This document shows, piece after piece, positions 18,264 to 26,112 of a stretch of 34,566 nucleotides of DNA; the stretch's first letter is position 1, and each line of letters starts with the position of its first letter. The position numbers were made by a program, and so were the translations under genes. The stretch covers positions 1-34,566 of the forward strand of contig CAUHCN010000027.1 in the NCBI GenBank assembly GCA_959604825.1. The letters run 5' to 3'. The stretch is from an uncultured Collinsella sp. (GTDB lineage Bacteria; Actinomycetota; Coriobacteriia; Coriobacteriales; Coriobacteriaceae). The notes below the pieces were generated by a model that saw nothing but the letters and a program-made list of their open reading frames with translations, searched no databases and was not told the DNA's origin.

Positions 18264-19148
18264 TTCGATAGATACAGACAAATAAATAATTATAATTCCG
18301 TTTCTTCCAACATGCTTCAAGATCAGTCGGCAACAGAACAAATCCAGTTGTAACGCTTCGCCCGGACAAGAATCGCTCGTGCTCGATTCGAGCTTATTGC
18401 CGCCCAGCAGGGCAACCACTGTCGCATGCTCGCCCGTCAGAGGCCGTCCGCGCCGCATCCGCGTCCGCTCCGGATGCCGCGCCGGGTCGGTCGTGCCGCG
18501 GACCGTCCCTCGCGGCACGCACCCTCCGCTCCCGCGAAAACCCGTTCAACACAAAGGCTTTTAGGTATAGCCTTATTGCTGTACGCCACGAAGTTTCCGC
18601 CCACTCACGCCCTCGCTGCCAAACGAATACGCATCCCTCTCTCTTCTATGGATGCAACGCTGCCGAAATATAAATCGACTCATGCGATCGCTCTCCGACC
18701 TCAGCTGAAACGTTTCAGAGCGCAACAATCTTGAACCTCGATCCACCCTCCAGACAAACCTCCTCAGTTCATCCATTACTATCGAAAAGATCTTCCATGA
18801 ATTTTGACGGCCTGTTTCAGCTGTAATGGAAATAAAAACCAGCTTTTCGAAGTCGGCGCCGCAACCAGGCAAGCATTTCCGAAATCGCAGCATCACATCG
18901 CTCGATATAAGTAATTTGCTACTGGTGCAACGGCCCCGAGCACCGTTCCCGCGCGACTCTATCGCAAATACGTTGCTTAGAACAGGGCACTGCCACATTT
19001 CAGCAAGCCAATCCGAATCCTCGTTTGGTCGGGAGATAGTCCAATTACCCTTTAAATATCATATCGTTGTGGTATTCAATAAACTCAGCTCGTGGGGCAA
19101 ATCGCTTCGGAAGCGTAATCGGCTCTCCGTTGTAGCGCCACAAATTTA
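18264..19148. other. Gene-poor segment between R-M operon and nuclease relic
   Basis: This 885-bp stretch has no gene I can support. It holds the AT-rich leader of the methyltransferase operon (18264-18350), a GC-rich scrap (about 18355-18556) in open frame with that operon but not similar to the family, and a perfect 14-bp LacI-type palindrome (18705-18718). AT-richer sequence then runs up to the start of the nuclease fragment at 19149. A 141-codon minus-strand frame (18573-18998) is Arg/Ser-rich and without a ribosome binding site or family. I regard the segment as debris of past rearrangements. Confidence 0.5.
18705..18718. promoter_or_regulatory. LacI/GalR-type operator palindrome, orphan
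   Basis: CTGAAACGTTTCAG is a perfect 14-bp dyad centred on CG, matching the TGAAACGTTTCA form bound by LacI/GalR-family repressors. No regulator gene or sugar operon starts nearby, so it may be a leftover of a lost promoter or a chance palindrome. Confidence 0.4.
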
Positions 19149-19554
19149 CCGCTTCCTTGAAAGTAGCGGCAGGCTAAACGAGGGCGGTGAGCTCCTTTTC
19201 TACTTCTACGCCATTAAGGACGGGCACGTGTACTCCCATCATAAAGATCTCTTTCGTACGACCCATTTCCGCTTCTACAGGAACGCAATCAGCGAGACAA
19301 ACACTTACGAACTTGAACCCATGCTTTGCAAGGTGAAGGCTAACGAGCTGGTTTCGAGAGACGAACTAGCCGACCGGCTGGCCGCCATTGGTTACGAGCG
19401 GAATCGTGGGAGCCAGGGGGCGGACTTCCACTACGTGCTTAGCGTGGAGGTCGAGAACGCTGCAGTTGTGCCGCTGAGTCTCGCGTGCGGATTGGTCGAC
19501 GGGCAGAACGGCAACGATGCTTTCAGCCCGCACTCGCCGAAGTTGGTGGGATAA
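19149..19554 (+). pseudogene. C-terminal fragment of a second DUF2357/LlaJI R2-like nuclease
   Basis: About 133 codons encode a close homologue of the last 133 residues of the nuclease at 12138-14573, roughly 77% identical by eye, with both ending FSPHSPK(I/L)VG and stop. Homology begins abruptly near 19149 at the (Y)RFLESSGRL / (Y)HFLESSGRL segment. Upstream the sequence is unrelated, and the nuclease core (PDY...DAK) is missing. An ATG at 18826 keeps the frame open but encodes unrelated sequence. The fragment is on the opposite strand to the intact operon and stops 39 bp before the SIR2 gene. It is therefore the stump of another R-M operon whose next gene was SIR2. Confidence 0.85.
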
Positions 19555-19593
19555 CATTTCACGAGCATGTCGATTGGTACAGGAGGAAAGATT

Positions 19594-21174
19594 ATGGACG
19601 AGAGAATCAAATCGATAATCCACAAAGCTGTTGATGATGCCGGGCGTTATCCGTTTCTCTTCATCGGCTCTGGCCTCTCCCGTCGTTACTGCGGCACGCC
19701 GGGATGGGAGGGGCTGCTTTCGGATATCTGCGCCGAGGTGCTTGACGACCCATATGCCTTCGCGCGCTTCAAGAGCCAGGCGAAGATTGCTGTCCAGAAC
19801 GGCAAGGTCGAGTCCGAACTGCCGTACGTTGCCACGCTCATGGAAAGCGAAGTAAACCACGAGCTCTTTGCATCGGATGAATTCGCTGCCTTCCGCGAAG
19901 ATCACAGTGACGAGCTTACCGGGGACGCTTCGCCCATGAAGATCTACGTCGCAGATAAGATCGCGAGAGCTCGTCTCGTCGAGAGCGCCGAAACTGAGAA
20001 GCTGGCGAAGGCGGGCAGGGAAAAAGTTGCCGGCATCATCACCACGAATTATGACTGTATGTGTGAGACCCTATTCCCTGGTTTCACGACCTACGTCGGA
20101 GAAAGCGACCTCCTGTTCTCTGACCAGGCTTTCTCTCAGGAGATATACAAGATCCATGGCTCAGTCTCGAGGGCGGGAAGCATCGTCCTGACCAGCGCTG
20201 ACTATGCGGAGTTCGCGCAGAAGAGGAAGTATCTCTCGGCGAAGCTGCTCACCCTCTTCGTCGAGTATCCCGTCATCTTCCTCGGTTATTCGATTCAAGA
20301 CGAGAACATCAGGTCGATACTGGGTGACATCTGCGAATGCCTACCAGATGACAAGCTCAAACGGCTGGGCAAGCGGCTCATCTTCGTTCAGCACGCAACC
20401 GACACCTCTGTTGGCGAGATTGCTATGAGTTTCGGTGGCCGTACGCTTTCGATGACGAAGATCACCACGGATGACTTCGAGTCGATCTACGATGCGATGC
20501 GCAGCTTCCGGAAAATGTATAGCACGCGATTTATCCGCGAGTTGAGGGGCAGCGTGTTCAGGCTTGCGGAGCATATCGACCCGAGTTCCGACATCATCGT
20601 CTCAGGGATAGACAATGTCCTCAACGACCTTGACCCGGACCAGAAGATCGTCATCGGCCTGTCGGTGTCACCAAGTAGCATCGGAAAGCCGATTTCACCT
20701 GAAGATATCTTCGAGGACATCGTGCTCGATAACCTTCGCTATGACCCAAAGTTCATCGTCGAGAACTACCTCAACATGTACGTGCGCCAACGGCCCAACA
20801 ACATGCCTGTCTTCAAGTACACGCGCGGACTCGGTGGAGAGGTCGGTAAGGACATAGCGACTTATCTCCCAACGCTCACCTCGATTGATAGCTATCGAAG
20901 CGAAACGTTCCGCAAATCGATGCCTGCGACTCGTCGCAGATTCGAAGGGTCGCTGAGCATAAAGGGCCTTGCGAATGCATGCGCGCCAAAGAGCCCGTTC
21001 GCGTTCATCCCGTGCCTTTCAGAGGAAGAGATGGACGTCGACGACTTGGAAGCGTTGCTGAAGCGGGCACTGGCTGACGTGGGAAACGACCCTGCCAAGA
21101 AGAGGGCTCTGTTGAAAGATTCGCATTATCGGAAGTGCGTCCGCATCTACGACTTCTTGCGCTATGGAAAGTAG
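19594..21174 (+). CDS. SIR2-domain defence-type protein
   Basis: The product is 526 residues. I start at ATG 19594 because AGGAGG lies eight bases upstream; an ATG at 19567 lacks such a site. The N-terminal half is a SIR2_2-type NAD-binding domain: GSGLS (residues 25-29), TTNYD (150-154), KIHGS with the probable catalytic His188, and FLGYSIQDENI (229-239). In bacterial immunity such domains hydrolyse NAD+ to stop growth on phage infection (Thoeris ThsA, DSR, pAgo-associated SIR2). The C-terminal 270 residues have no recognised domain and may be the sensor. There is no membrane segment. It follows the relic of a LlaJI-type nuclease gene by 39 bp, which suggests it was once the last gene of such an operon. 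Confidence 0.85.
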   Translation: MDERIKSIIHKAVDDAGRYPFLFIGSGLSRRYCGTPGWEGLLSDICAEVLDDPYAFARFKSQAKIAVQNGKVESELPYVATLMESEVNHELFASDEFAAFREDHSDELTGDASPMKIYVADKIARARLVESAETEKLAKAGREKVAGIITTNYDCMCETLFPGFTTYVGESDLLFSDQAFSQEIYKIHGSVSRAGSIVLTSADYAEFAQKRKYLSAKLLTLFVEYPVIFLGYSIQDENIRSILGDICECLPDDKLKRLGKRLIFVQHATDTSVGEIAMSFGGRTLSMTKITTDDFESIYDAMRSFRKMYSTRFIRELRGSVFRLAEHIDPSSDIIVSGIDNVLNDLDPDQKIVIGLSVSPSSIGKPISPEDIFEDIVLDNLRYDPKFIVENYLNMYVRQRPNNMPVFKYTRGLGGEVGKDIATYLPTLTSIDSYRSETFRKSMPATRRRFEGSLSIKGLANACAPKSPFAFIPCLSEEEMDVDDLEALLKRALADVGNDPAKKRALLKDSHYRKCVRIYDFLRYGK

Positions 21175-21177
21175 GAA

Positions 21178-21239
21178 GTCCCCCAACCTTCACCAATAGT
21201 CCGGGCAACGGCATCCGAACCTAGATCCAGTTGGGGGAC
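21178..21239. repeat. 10-bp inverted repeat after SIR2 gene
   Basis: GTCCCCCAAC (21178-21187) and its exact complement GTTGGGGGAC (21230-21239) flank 42 bp, starting three bases after the SIR2 stop codon. It could form a terminator-like hairpin with a large loop, or mark ends of a small element. No T tract follows. Confidence 0.4.
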
Positions 21240-21368
21240 ATGCTCCCGAACTATGCACGGTTTCCCGCGCAAAGCTAGTTTAGCAAAGAAATGTGGAGAT
21301 TGGCGGTTGGGCGCTTGAGATTCCTGCCAACTGCCGCACCCCTTGAATATCAACTTCATCCGAACACC

Positions 21369-21406
21369 TCCCAAATTCATCCGTACATGTACGGATGAAT
21401 TTGGGA
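21369..21406. repeat. Perfect 38-bp palindrome
   Basis: Each 19-nt arm is TCCCAAATTCATCCGTACA and its exact complement, with no loop. The octamer TTCATCCG also occurs a third time at 21355-21362. The site lies 52 bp upstream of a short ORF with a strong ribosome binding site (21459). It looks like an operator for a dimeric DNA-binding protein or the end structure of a mobile element. Confidence 0.7.
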
Positions 21407-21458
21407 ATCCGATACCCTGAGGGCCGGGTCGGCCGGCCCCGGGAGATCGGAGGACGCC

Positions 21459-21545
21459 ATGTCCGGAAAGAGCGGGAAGGGCGCCGCGAGGGCGGTCCCG
21501 AGGGCCCACGGCAGGCGATCGGCGATTTCATGCAACTACGGCTGA
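21459..21545 (+). pseudogene. Truncated 5' end of an unknown gene
   Basis: An ATG at 21459 follows GGAGG by five bases, a strong initiation site, but the frame stops after 28 basic residues (MSGKSGKGAARAVPRAHGRR and on). The local sequence from 21411 to about 21525 is much more GC-rich than the membrane protein gene that it runs into at 21536. I read it as the start of a gene cut off by a rearrangement. A genuine basic micropeptide is possible. Confidence 0.4.
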
Positions 21546-21973
21546 AGTGTCTTTATGTGGTTCAGCGCACCCAACAGTACCGTTTGATTTCGCTCAAAGC
21601 ATAAACGAAACCATGCATATATTCCCAAGGCAATCAGGCATGGCGTCACGAAAACCCCGGCAGCGATTGAATTGTTGCCCGCCCATGCAGACAGACACCC
21701 TCCGACCGTAAGTGAGATGATCATGCTGATCACGCTGGGGGCCCAACTCGTATAATGCACCCCACTCACCGCCTGTTCGACTATTTCGCATTTCTTTTTC
21801 AGGCTAATGTCCTCATCCACTTCACCAAGAGAAAAGTCCACTCCCGAAATTAAATCGAGCAATTCAGCCTCACTGTAGCCGCCTTCCTTGAATCTTTTAA
21901 TGAAGAAACCTCCTGGTCCAGGCCCACAGATAGGACGGTTTACACGAAACAGTTCCTTATAGGCGATTCCCAT
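21536..21973 (-). CDS. Two-helix membrane protein, unknown function
   Basis: The product is 145 residues from ATG 21973, with AAGGAG six bases upstream. Residues 20-70 are charged and include EAELLDLISGVDFSLGEVDED. Two hydrophobic helices follow at about 79-98 and 103-124, then a short basic tail. No family is recognised. It lies on the minus strand downstream of the 22061 gene with an 87-bp gap, so it could be the last gene of the VirD4/ClpP operon or a separate unit. Its 3' end abuts GC-rich debris at 21545. Confidence 0.65.
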   Translation of the reverse strand: MGIAYKELFRVNRPICGPGPGGFFIKRFKEGGYSEAELLDLISGVDFSLGEVDEDISLKKKCEIVEQAVSGVHYTSWAPSVISMIISLTVGGCLSAWAGNNSIAAGVFVTPCLIALGIYAWFRLCFERNQTVLLGALNHIKTLQP

Positions 21974-22060
21974 TGTTAACTCCTTAAAGTGCAGATGCTA
22001 TTTACGCTATCGTTCTATCATTTCGTCCGGACAGATTTTTATCGGACCGTCGGCAACCGT

Positions 22061-22879
22061 TCACAAGGACATCCCGTTCAGTAACTCCCCGCGCTCCTCA
22101 TACCCGCGCTCGAGCTTCTTCCCAAGCTCCGCAGCGCAGCGCTTCGTTTCCTCGGCAAACAGGTCATCGATAGCCCTGTCAATCCGCGTGCAAGTCTGCC
22201 GATGCTCGTCCTTCCAGGGCAGGTTGAGTCCCAAACTCGCGTCCCAATAGCCGCCGAGTTTGGCGTTAATTACTTCCTCGGGATACAGCACGTCGCGGCG
22301 AATGTCCTCAACTACATCGTCCTCGTCCATATCGCAGGCCGCATCGCCCTGCTCGAGGAACTTGCGCAGCTCCTTTTGCGCCCAGATGTTGTTCAGCATG
22401 CGAACACACACCACGGCCAAAAAGCGATAACGTTCGCATAGATCCCACTCGCCTTCGAGCCATACGCGAAAGCCCAGCATTTCGCTCGCGGACTCATCAT
22501 CCATCAGGATCAATTCCCACGGAAGCACATTGGCGAGTGCGTCCTCCCCCAGCCTTTGCACGCCGTCGCGCATAAAGATGCACGGCTCCACGTCGTAATA
22601 GCCAAAACCGTGGCCCGCATCGCGACGATTGATGACATGCTTGGGCAACAGGATGATCTTGTCGCTGGGCTCGGGATCTATCTTCCGCAGCTTTTTGACC
22701 TTGCGGCGGGCGCGCTTTAGGCTGCGTTCGCTATCGCCACGGCCGCGGCCGTCCGGCTTGCCGCCGTATCGAAGGGCAACCTCACGCGCCAGGATCTTTG
22801 TGTCCGCAGCGCACAGCAGGTCGCTCACGGTGGGCAGGTCTTCCCACTCAATGCCATCGACGTCCCAAATCCTGTTCAT
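22061..22879 (-). CDS. Unknown soluble protein downstream of clpP-like gene
   Basis: The product is 272 residues from ATG 22879, with AGAGG six bases upstream. An ATG at 22945, eight bases after the ClpP stop, would add 22 residues and allow translational coupling; its GC-rich leader is a weaker site. The N-terminal third has a very basic helix (SLKRARRKVKKLRK). The rest is acidic and helical with many tryptophans and an acidic patch DMDEDDVVEDIRRD. No membrane segment or catalytic motif is seen and no family is recognised. It is transcribed with the ClpP-like protease, VirD4-like ATPase and the 305-residue protein. An adaptor or substrate role is possible but unsupported. Confidence 0.7.
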   Translation of the reverse strand: MNRIWDVDGIEWEDLPTVSDLLCAADTKILAREVALRYGGKPDGRGRGDSERSLKRARRKVKKLRKIDPEPSDKIILLPKHVINRRDAGHGFGYYDVEPCIFMRDGVQRLGEDALANVLPWELILMDDESASEMLGFRVWLEGEWDLCERYRFLAVVCVRMLNNIWAQKELRKFLEQGDAACDMDEDDVVEDIRRDVLYPEEVINAKLGGYWDASLGLNLPWKDEHRQTCTRIDRAIDDLFAEETKRCAAELGKKLERGYEERGELLNGMSL

Positions 22880-22953
22880 GTTCAACCTCTTTCTGGCTGT
22901 GAATTTACGCACTTGTTCGCCCTGCACAACGTACTTGTAAGGCATGCGCCCCG

Positions 22954-23556
22954 CTAGAGCGCCTTCTTGCTGGGCGCAATCACCTCATCCACCAGGCCCA
23001 GCTCCAAAGCGCGTTTGGCGTTGCACCAGCAGTCACGCTCGGTGAGCTCATGGAACTCCTGGGCGCTCAGGTTGCCGTGCTCGGCCAGCAGCTCGTCCAA
23101 CTCGGCACGCATGGCTGCCGTATGCTGGGCCACAATCTCGATATCGGTCTGCTGCGCCATGCCTGTGCCGCCCATCAACTGGTGAATGAGCACCTGCGTG
23201 TGGCGGTACACCTGGCGGTGGTCGCCGCAGGCCAGGATCACCGCGGCCATCGATGCCACGACGCCCTCGCCTACCGTGACCACGGGGCAGTCGAGCGACT
23301 GCATGGTGTCGATGAGCGCCAGCCCCGCCGTAACGCTGCCGCCCGGGCTGTTGATGATGAGGGTGATGGGCTCGGTCGCGCTTTGATGTTCCAGCACCAG
23401 CATGGACTTAATAAGGCCGTTACAGGTCACATCGTTGACCTCGCCCTCCAGCAGCAGCACACGACTGTTGAGCAGTTCGCTTGCCATATCGACAGCGGCA
23501 ACACGGCCGTCCTTGGACTTCTTTATGATGCTGGGCTCACGATACATAACGGGCAT
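22954..23556 (-). CDS. ClpP-type serine protease
   Basis: The product is 200 residues, normal for ClpP, starting at ATG 23556 with AAGGAA upstream. The catalytic triad is intact: Ser102 in VVASMAA, His125 in VLIHQLMGG, Asp175 in TERDCW. The oxyanion-side motif INSPGGSV lies at 68-75. The family forms double heptameric barrels that degrade unfolded proteins handed over by ClpX, ClpA or ClpC rings. This one is not in a clpP-clpX or clpP1P2 housekeeping context: it sits between a VirD4-like ATPase gene and an unknown gene. Parts of the sequence are unusual (ACGDHRQVYRHTQ), suggesting a dedicated paralogue. A ClpX-like ATPase lies at 2616-4385 in the same window and could be its unfoldase. Confidence 0.92.
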   Translation of the reverse strand: MPVMYREPSIIKKSKDGRVAAVDMASELLNSRVLLLEGEVNDVTCNGLIKSMLVLEHQSATEPITLIINSPGGSVTAGLALIDTMQSLDCPVVTVGEGVVASMAAVILACGDHRQVYRHTQVLIHQLMGGTGMAQQTDIEIVAQHTAAMRAELDELLAEHGNLSAQEFHELTERDCWCNAKRALELGLVDEVIAPSKKAL

Positions 23557-23671
23557 GGTAATTCCTTTCTAAACGGAATCGGTAAGGAGGCAAAAACTGG
23601 ACCGCACGGCTTACGACTAACGGAAGCCGTGCGACAAAACATGCAAGATGGGATACACAAAGCTGCAGGAA

Positions 23672-25156
23672 CTAATCCCTCAGCCACTTGGCGGCATTGG
23701 GATGGTCGTCGCAAAAGTACTTCTTGGCGCGGAAGGGGCGCATGCCGGTCACCTTGACCAGGCAATCGGTGCGAGGCATAAGCCCAACCTCGCCTGGTGT
23801 CATCACGCAACCGCGCACATCTACGGCAGTGCGCTCGGCGCCCACGTACTTGGTGCCCAAAACCGACTCGCCACACAGTTCGCTTATGTAGTTCTGCGTC
23901 GCGATGTTGCTGCCGCCACCCATATAGACCAAGCTATCGCAGTTATCGAGGATGGTAAGCGCCGTGGATTTGCCATACACGCCATCGAGCTGGCTCAACG
24001 ACTGCGCGCACATCAAAAAGCTAATTCCACGGCTGCGCACGGTCGCAATGCTGCGCTCAAAATCGGGGATGCGTCCCACATGGGGGAATTCATCGAGCAC
24101 AAACTGCACGCGACGCTGCAAATGGCCGCTGGGGCTGGCATCGGCACGGCGCTGGGCAAGGTTAAACAGCTGCTTAAGGGCAACATTCGCAAGCCATGCA
24201 TTAGCCGAATCGTTGTCGCTCACCTTGAGATCGATCACGCGCTTGCCCTCGTCAATACGATCAAGACGCATCTCGTCATTCTCAAAAACGCGCATGAGCT
24301 GGGGCGTCTTAAGCCGCGAGATAGTTGCATTGAGCGTGATCAGAATACTCTTAAGCGTCCTATCTGCCGCACCTCGAAAATCGCGATACTGCTCAACGCC
24401 ATACAGATCAGCGTTCTTCGCACCAAACTTATCGAGAAACTCCCTGGACTCCACCTCTTCTACAAGATAGTCCAACGGGAATCGTCCCTCACCATCTCCC
24501 GTAACCTTGATGAGCGCAGCCAGTTTAAAGACGTTGTTCATCTTAAGGTAGCGGCGCGGGGCATTGGGGTCCTCACCCGGCGTAAGGGTGCCGGCAAGGG
24601 TCTCCAGGAGGAACAGGATTCCAACAATCGCTCGAAGCAGCAGGTCGCTCGCGTTATTCCAGAACGGATCATACCTAAGGCTACGGCCGTCAGGATCGAC
24701 CCCCTCCATGATTGCCGCCACTGTGGTGGGAATATCCTCGACATCCATCACGTAGCGCAGAGGGTCGTATCCGGCCGACTGCTCGGGATTAACAGTATCG
24801 AGAACCGTTACCTCGTAGCCGTCCTCTTCAAAGCCTTTCCCCGTACGGCGCAGCAACTCACCCTTGGTGTCTGTGACCACATAACAGCATTCGTGGTGAT
24901 TGAGCAGGTTGGGCAAAATGAAACTCGCCGTTTTGCCGCTGCCGGTGCCTCCAAAGGCAAAGACATTGTTAGACACACTCGTCTCCCAATGTTTGTCGTC
25001 CTCGTAGAACGCCACCGTGGCACCCTTAGCCAGGATCACATCGCGCTGCTCGTCGCCGGACGACAGCGCCTGCATCTCCTCCTTGGTCGCCCACTTCTTG
25101 GTTTGGTACTCCGTTTGCTGCGCGGCCTCGTAGCCGTACATCTTAATGACCGACAT
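23672..25156 (-). CDS. Soluble VirD4/TraG-like coupling ATPase
   Basis: The product is 494 residues from ATG 25156, with AAAGGGG seven bases upstream; the open frame to 25243 lacks a start site and overlaps the next gene. Walker A FGGTGSGKT ends at residue 76, followed by the family motif TDTKGELLRRTG. Walker B is FVLDEFPHVG (Asp355-Glu356), and a RSRGISFLMCAQSLSQL arginine-finger/motif 3 region follows. This matches TraG/VirD4/TraD-type hexameric ATPases that pump DNA-protein substrates into type IV secretion channels. It lacks the usual two N-terminal membrane helices, so it is probably cytosolic or recruited by a partner. No relaxase, VirB4 or pore gene is seen. It is followed after 115 bp by the ClpP gene. 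Confidence 0.88.
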   Translation of the reverse strand: MSVIKMYGYEAAQQTEYQTKKWATKEEMQALSSGDEQRDVILAKGATVAFYEDDKHWETSVSNNVFAFGGTGSGKTASFILPNLLNHHECCYVVTDTKGELLRRTGKGFEEDGYEVTVLDTVNPEQSAGYDPLRYVMDVEDIPTTVAAIMEGVDPDGRSLRYDPFWNNASDLLLRAIVGILFLLETLAGTLTPGEDPNAPRRYLKMNNVFKLAALIKVTGDGEGRFPLDYLVEEVESREFLDKFGAKNADLYGVEQYRDFRGAADRTLKSILITLNATISRLKTPQLMRVFENDEMRLDRIDEGKRVIDLKVSDNDSANAWLANVALKQLFNLAQRRADASPSGHLQRRVQFVLDEFPHVGRIPDFERSIATVRSRGISFLMCAQSLSQLDGVYGKSTALTILDNCDSLVYMGGGSNIATQNYISELCGESVLGTKYVGAERTAVDVRGCVMTPGEVGLMPRTDCLVKVTGMRPFRAKKYFCDDHPNAAKWLRD

Positions 25157-25194
25157 GGCACGGCCCCTTTCTTGTCGATAGTTCTGCGTGATTG

Positions 25195-26112
25195 CTAGGA
25201 AATACGGTCGACGTCTGCGCCCTCCTTGGGGCTCGTCGCACACGGCAACTTGACCGCACCGTCAATCAGACGCTCCGTTTGCGCCACATAGCTCTCGCGC
25301 GCCGCGATTGAGACTGACCCGTCGCGCAGATATGCAAGCAATGCATCAATCATCAGCTTGTCGAGCAGGTCATACTCTTTGGCCTGAGCGAAGTTGAGGG
25401 TGTAGCGGTCCTGGAGCTCCCGTACCTTAGTTGCCAAATCGATTTCCATCTTTTCCTCCATGCAATAAAAGTTCTCCCGATTGTCCGAAAGCGCCTCAAA
25501 CGGGCGTTTGACGCATAGCTCAAAGTTGAAACGCGGGCTGGTATCGAAGACGCGTCTCTGCACCTTGAGATAGCGCTTATAAAACATGACGGCATCGTCC
25601 TCGTCCGCCGTAAAACCGCGCGACCCATCGCGATGCACGTGGTCGCAGGGTCTTTTGTAGTCGATGCTTCGCACAAAGCGAGACAGAATATATCCACCTT
25701 GTTCGGACGAGTACTTCATACCTGTCGTAACCTGCTCGAACATGCGCACGCCGCTCGACTTAAAGCGCGGATTGCTTCCGTGCTCAAACATGCCAATTAA
25801 GATGGCCATGCAGTGCACACAGTTATCGCGCTGGGGAAAGTACAGCGACAGCAAAGCGAGCGCCGCCGCGGCCAAAAGCTCGCGAGCCTCGTGCACATCG
25901 TCTCGATACTGCTCGGGCACCAGCCCGGGAATATCGGGTGAATGCTTTTCCAGTACGCCAACAAGCGCCTTAGCGAGGCGTTCAACGTTCTCCTCACCGC
26001 AGTACGGATACGGAAACGGCTTCTCTGCCTTCACGTTCTTTTCGCACATGCCACGGAGGTCTTCGTCGAGCGTGTTGAGGAATACCTCATAAATGTTGTC
26101 TTCGTTCTTCAT
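25195..26112 (-). CDS. Unknown protein, first gene of VirD4/ClpP operon
   Basis: The product is 305 residues, starting at ATG 26112 behind GGAAGAAG. It is soluble and helical with several Cys/His pairs (CVHCMA near residue 97, CDHVHRDG near 155), which could bind a metal but do not form a recognisable zinc finger. The C-terminal region is charged (ELQDRYTLNFAQAKEYDLLD). No family is recognised. It is 38 bp upstream of the VirD4-like gene and divergent from the degenerate methylase gene at 26403, from which it is separated by a 290-bp regulatory region. Position makes it a likely functional partner of the VirD4-like ATPase. Confidence 0.7.
   Translation of the reverse strand: MKNEDNIYEVFLNTLDEDLRGMCEKNVKAEKPFPYPYCGEENVERLAKALVGVLEKHSPDIPGLVPEQYRDDVHEARELLAAAALALLSLYFPQRDNCVHCMAILIGMFEHGSNPRFKSSGVRMFEQVTTGMKYSSEQGGYILSRFVRSIDYKRPCDHVHRDGSRGFTADEDDAVMFYKRYLKVQRRVFDTSPRFNFELCVKRPFEALSDNRENFYCMEEKMEIDLATKVRELQDRYTLNFAQAKEYDLLDKLMIDALLAYLRDGSVSIAARESYVAQTERLIDGAVKLPCATSPKEGADVDRIS

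Noticed and set aside
17508..18353. 281-codon plus-strand frame opposite methyltransferase M1
   Set aside because: Antisense to a gene with all C5-methyltransferase motifs; no family.
18573..18998. 141-codon minus-strand frame in the gene-poor segment
   Set aside because: Arg/Ser-rich, no ribosome binding site, no domain; I cannot support it as a gene.
22954..23556. Housekeeping clpP
   Set aside because: No clpP2, clpX or trigger factor neighbour; the context is a VirD4-like gene and unknown genes.
23648..25198. 516-codon plus-strand frame opposite the VirD4-like gene
   Set aside because: Antisense shadow, low-complexity sequence, no ribosome binding site.
22061..26112. Conjugative element (ICE) core
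   Set aside because: A VirD4-like ATPase is present, but no relaxase, VirB4, VirB6 or integrase, and the ATPase lacks membrane helices.
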